From Ascoidea rubescens DSM 1968 (Eukaryota > Ascomycota > Saccharomycetes > Ascoideales > Ascoideaceae): DNA of 64,000 bases. The notes below the pieces were generated by a model. The model did no database searches and was not told the origin of the DNA. It saw nothing but the letters and a program-made list of their open reading frames with translations. Position numbers and translations under genes: made by a program. The stretch is taken from contig NW_017962916.1 in the NCBI RefSeq assembly GCF_001661345.1, positions 1,064,229-1,128,228 on the forward strand, given 5' to 3'. Of the stretch, positions 60,795-64,000 are shown piece after piece; position 1 is the first letter of the stretch; each line of letters begins with the position of its first letter.

Positions 60795-61007
60795 GTGTTG
60801 CAAGGCAGTCGGATGTCCCAATTGGATCACTACCGGTATATCGGCATCTGTTGCCGGTCTGCCTTTGTTACACTCTGGGTTCTAACCCAGTTCCCTATAA
60901 AAGGAGGCTGAGAGCTCTTGTTGGTCGTTTCTTCTTTTATATACTTCTACCTTAATATAATACCATGATTCGCTACAGCATTGGGACATCCGACTGCTTC
61001 GCAACAC
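60795..61007. mobile_element. 213-bp element with 28-bp terminal inverted repeats (MITE-like or LTR-like)
   Basis: The left end (60795-60822) and the reverse complement of the right end (60980-61007) match at 26 of 28 positions. Both begin GTGTTGC and contain GCAGTCGGATGTCCCAAT. The interior holds a TATAAAAGG box (about 60896) and a perfect hairpin, CTGGGTT-CT-AACCCAG. No matching target-site duplication is seen. The TG...CA ends also fit a solo LTR. GC content is well above the surroundings. Confidence 0.6.
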
Positions 61008-61348
61008 TGTGCGGATCGTTTAATCCATCCGTACGTTGCTCATCCGTACGTCACCTATCCGTACCTCGGATACGGATAACCCTTGCTATAAATAGTCTGA
61101 CACTCGTCCGTTCATTAAACGAAAGGATCAAGAACAAATATATTCTTTTTCTTTTTCTTCAACCATGCAGCTAGAATTAGGGTAACTGAGATCTATGCAG
61201 TGATTATGCTAACTGTGCATAGTTAGGCCCAGCATGCATGAGATTTCTGTTACCACTTCGGTGGGTCCAGTTTTGAGATAAAGAAAAAGATCAAAGAAAA
61301 GTATCGTTCTTTCTTTCTAGACCCAGCTATTTATTAGTGGTATCACCA
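61008..61348 (+). repeat. LTR-like regulatory island with three ATCCGTAC repeats
   Basis: ATCCGTAC occurs at 61027, 61042 and 61057 (15-bp period), followed by an inverted copy in GGATACGGAT (about 61068). A TATAAATAG lies near 61091. At 61338 the sequence TGGTATCACC resembles the minus-strand primer site (TGGTATCA...) of copia-type retrotransposons. No gag or pol remnant follows in the + direction. Possibly the remains of an LTR; weak. Confidence 0.3.
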
Positions 61349-62720
61349 TTTACTTTGCCAAAGGATGAAAATGTGCTGGAAATTTTTAATAATCAATTTA
61401 AGTTCAGCCGAAAATGAAGCATTTGCACTTGCCTTGTCTATCCAAATCTCTTTAATAAATCTTTCATCAAACCTCCTCAACTCATTCTGAAACTTTTGAC
61501 CAGCCAGAATAATTTCATTTCCAGATAAATGCACGCCCACCCCTTTTGAAATAAAAATATTGTTGACATTTTCAATTTGATTATCATTTAAAAAAAAGAT
61601 TCCTAAGTTTTGTAATCTATCCAAGTTCGTAATTTCTTTGATTGTGTTACTAAGAAAGCCTAAAAGTGTTGAATTAGTCAATGCATTACGTCTTTCTATT
61701 TTAGAAATTGTATTGCGATTGTGATTTAGTTGATTTAGCTTTTCAAATCCCTCCAGACTCTCACTCTTTGTCAATTTATTATTGTACAATTATAAACTGG
61801 TAAAGTGTTTCAAATAGCTTATATTTTTTATTTTGATTATATTATTATTTCCTAAAATTAGCAAATTCAAATTAACCAGCTTGTTCAAGTTCTCAATTTC
61901 GTAAATACCACAATTAAACAGCTTCAATTTTTGAGCTTACTTAACTAATCTGAATTTTCAATTTTGGCAATCATATTTCTATATATCATTACTTTCTCTA
62001 AATTGACTAACCTATTCAAATTCTGAAGCCTTGTCATTTGGTTTTGTGCAATAAATAACCCTTGGAGATCTGTTAAATAATTAACATTTTCAATTTTTCT
62101 AATATTATTGTTGTGGAACGAAATTGTGTTTGAATTGATCAACTGATCTAGATTCTGAGTTTTCGTGATTTTATTATTATTTAACTGAAGGTTTTCTAGA
62201 TTGACTGACTTATCAAAAGTTTTGATTTTTTTGATATTGCCCTCTACCGAACAAGATTATAAATTAAAACTCAATATACAAACATTCAGATTATCACTTT
62301 CATTTTTAATTGCACTAGTTTTGTTACCTAAAATAAAAAAGGTTTATAGATTTTTTACTTTCTCAAAATTTTCAATATTCTCAATTTTGTCAATTAAATT
62401 GTTATTTGTATTTAACTGGTTCAAATTTTTCAAGCTATTAAATGGAGCTGAACTTCTGTTTATCATTCTTTTGTTAAGATCTAATACTTCGAGAGTTTTG
62501 GTTTTGAAAATGAAAGAAAAATTGTCTTGATTCTACACCAACTGATGTGCAAGTTTTTAAAATTAATCAAAATATCCAAATTATCAACAATTTCTAAATT
62601 ATCATTGAAACATAAATTTATTATTTTCAAATGAGTTAGTTCGTTTAAATTTTCTATTTTTCTTATTTTGTTACGTGATGAATTTAACGATTTTAAGTTA
62701 GTTCAATATTTCAACTCCTA
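61343..62720 (-). pseudogene. Decayed leucine-rich-repeat protein gene (Sds22-like repeats)
   Basis: Reading leftward from about 62720: LKSLNSSRNKIRKIENLNEL, then THLKIINL and NLEIVDNLDILINFKNLHIS. After stops come further LRR units, for example NNNIRKIENVNYLTDLQGLF, NQMTRLQNLNRLVNLEKVMI, and in the last stretch (61789-61343) EITNLDRLQNLGIFFLNDNQ. The 21-23 residue period with L..L.L..N.I..IE is the Sds22-type LRR. Stops and frameshifts at several places (for example near 61793, 61940 and 62540) break the gene. The C-terminal stretch (ELRRFDERFIKEIWIDKA) is not the usual Sds22 cap. Confidence 0.7.
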
Positions 62721-62809
62721 TGATGCTCACCAAGATATTCAGGAAGAGAAAAGGAACCTTTGGCCTCTCTCAGGTTGTTCCCTAATGATTTAGTGTCCAG
62801 ATATAACAT

Positions 62810-63256
62810 CGTGAAATCTCTCCATTTTGGCCTTCTTCAAAATCTCCATCAAAGGCCTCTTTTATTAAAGCCAATTCAAACTCTGCAACCTCCCTTAAGC
62901 AGCTCTCTAGCAACTTTCCTTTGAGTTCTGATTTCTTCAATAATCTCAGAAGTAATACGAACAGCTCTTTGAAGCACAATTACTCCAGTACTCTAGATGT
63001 ATCACTAACCGCCGCTACTAAAATATGGAACGATTCTGAATAATCCATCAACAATCGAAACACCTACACTCAAAACAATTTTTCTCATCAAAGTAATTTT
63101 GATTTAATTGCTTTCAACTCAAATAATGCAGTGAAAATCTCAAATAATCCAATCAATATCTCAAAATTATCTCCAAATAATAAACCAAGCATAAATATAA
63201 ATGATCCTCTTAACTTCAAAATTGATGATTTCACAAATATTTTGGATCTAAAATAA
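62810..63256 (+). pseudogene. Ser/Asn-rich protein relic
   Basis: From about 62825 one frame is rich in Ser, Asn and Lys (for example FPLSSDFFNNLRSNTNSSLK) up to a TAA at 63041-63043. It then continues in the same frame (SNFDLIAFNSNNAVK, NPINISKLSPNNKPSININD, and FKIDDFTNILDLK at the end) to the TAA at 63254. No ATG opens it. It resembles the C-terminal part of an Asn-rich regulator, dead or truncated. Confidence 0.4.
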
Positions 63257-63522
63257 AATTCTTTTCACTGCCCCCTTCAATTCATTAATAGTACAGACTT
63301 GAGTACTTAATTGATAATCAAAATGAATAATCTCATTTTAAGAAAAAAGAAAAGTATGAAAATTCCATTTTCAAATAACTTTTAATTAGAACTCAAATAT
63401 TCTGCATAGCAAAAAAACTTTTACCATTCAACTCTACAATTTAAAATCACAAATTCATTTATTGATTTATATATGATTACAAGTTAGAATAGTAAAATTA
63501 TTATAAGATTCTGGATAATAGA

Positions 63523-64000
63523 CTATTTTGTTTCGAATTGTTTCATATCGAGTATGATTTCTTCTTTTTTTAACTTGGCTATTTCAAATATTGGGTAAAG
63601 CTCATTTTCAAAATCTTTTTCGAGATCGTNAGACTTTTCTCCAAGAAATGTTTTTAAGCTATTTTTGATTTGCTTTTCAAGACAAAAGGGTTTTAATCCC
63701 CCGATAAAAATTACATGAGATTGTCGATTTAAAAACATTGAATGATTTTTGTCTTTTCCAGATTGTGTTCTTCTATTCTTGTAAGGTGCATTTTCGCCTT
63801 CCATTGAATACAATCCGTTAATACGAATTTGAGGTTTTTCTTTGGCTNTCAATTCGAACCAAAGCCCCAATGGGTAAACAGAAACTGGAATACTTGTGAC
63901 AAAATTCTTAAACTTCTTTTCAAACATTTGGAAATCCGATTTTACCTCGGCTAAACGATTCTTAATCTGAATACCTATAAAGGTGAATGATTTAGATTCT
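63523..64000 (-). CDS. C-terminal part of an unidentified protein, cut by the window edge
   Basis: The frame is open to base 64000, giving 158 residues that end at 63523. It contains ambiguous bases at 63630 and 63848, both in-frame. Blocks such as FVTSIPVSVYPLGLWFEL, RINGLYSMEGENAPYKNRR and NRQSHVIFIGGLKPF look like a folded domain rather than low complexity. I do not recognise it. The first internal ATG (63927) is not necessarily the start. Confidence 0.65.
   Translation of the reverse strand, partial: ESKSFTFIGIQIKNRLAEVKSDFQMFEKKFKNFVTSIPVSVYPLGLWFELXAKEKPQIRINGLYSMEGENAPYKNRRTQSGKDKNHSMFLNRQSHVIFIGGLKPFCLEKQIKNSLKTFLGEKSXDLEKDFENELYPIFEIAKLKKEEIILDMKQFETK

Noticed and set aside
60880-60897. 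Pol III B-box-like GGTTCTAACCC
   Set aside because: It is part of a perfect hairpin inside the TIR element. There is no acceptor stem pairing or A-box at tRNA spacing.
62201-62530. Plus-strand frame of 109 codons
   Set aside because: It is antisense to the readable LRR units; its Leu/Ile/Phe-rich composition is what antisense LRR DNA gives.
62782-62979. Minus-strand frame of 65 codons
   Set aside because: It is antisense to the Ser/Asn-rich relic, which has the better protein character.

Overview
The window is nuclear DNA of an AT-rich, intron-poor budding yeast (Saccharomycotina). Most identified genes have Saccharomyces/Candida orthologues (PHO84, HOM2, SKI3, CAB1, EIS1, GCN5, STE4, CAF16, BIT61, TBF1, CIN4, PSO2). 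The one spliced gene, CIN4, has a GTATGT donor and a GACTAAC branch site. Asn/Asp-rich tracts are common. In the conserved genes and domains I read codon by codon, in-frame CTG is absent, although it occurs in disordered regions. That would fit a CUG-reassigned clade (for example Saccharomycopsis/Ascoidea) but does not prove it. Product names come from recognising motifs and remembered family sequences; no search was run.

Layout. 1-4.3 kb: the 3' part of a large Asn-rich coiled-coil protein that runs off the left edge. 4.3-6.7 kb: PHO84, with a Pho4-type CACGTGGGG site. 6.7-11.1 kb: gene graveyard with two relics of APH-family small-molecule kinases and one relic of a membrane protein. 11.3-22.8 kb: HOM2 (Gcn4 site), RGD2, a Gfd2-like DEDDh exonuclease with a repetitive tail, and SKI3. 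23-29 kb: a possibly myristoylated Asn-rich protein, CAB1 (three E-boxes upstream) and EIS1. 29-36 kb: a YNL134C-like oxidoreductase divergent from GCN5, then STE4 and CAF16. 36.3-40.5 kb: a beta-lactamase-fold serine esterase divergent from a Baeyer-Villiger monooxygenase, a plausible ketone-to-ester-to-acid/alcohol module. 40.5-42.7 kb: gene-poor, with a faint secreted-protein relic. 42.7-46.5 kb: a small glycine-rich repeat protein divergent from BIT61. 46.5-51 kb: gene-poor, with a decayed protein kinase. 51-57 kb: TBF1 (interrupted by an N gap and single ambiguous bases), CIN4 and PSO2. 57.6-58.6 kb: a secreted Cys-rich/Asn-Gly-repeat protein. 58.6-63.3 kb: a second decayed kinase related to the first, a GC-richer mobile-element-like island with 28-bp terminal inverted repeats, a decayed LRR gene and a Ser/Asn-rich relic. 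63.5 kb to the end: the C-terminus of an unidentified protein running off the right edge.

Functionally this is mostly ordinary housekeeping: phosphate and amino-acid supply, CoA synthesis, chromatin, TORC2, pheromone signalling, telomere/RP regulation, RNA decay and DNA repair. The accessory interest lies in the esterase/monooxygenase pair, the secreted repeat protein, and the two relic-rich intervals where related kinase families have repeatedly died.
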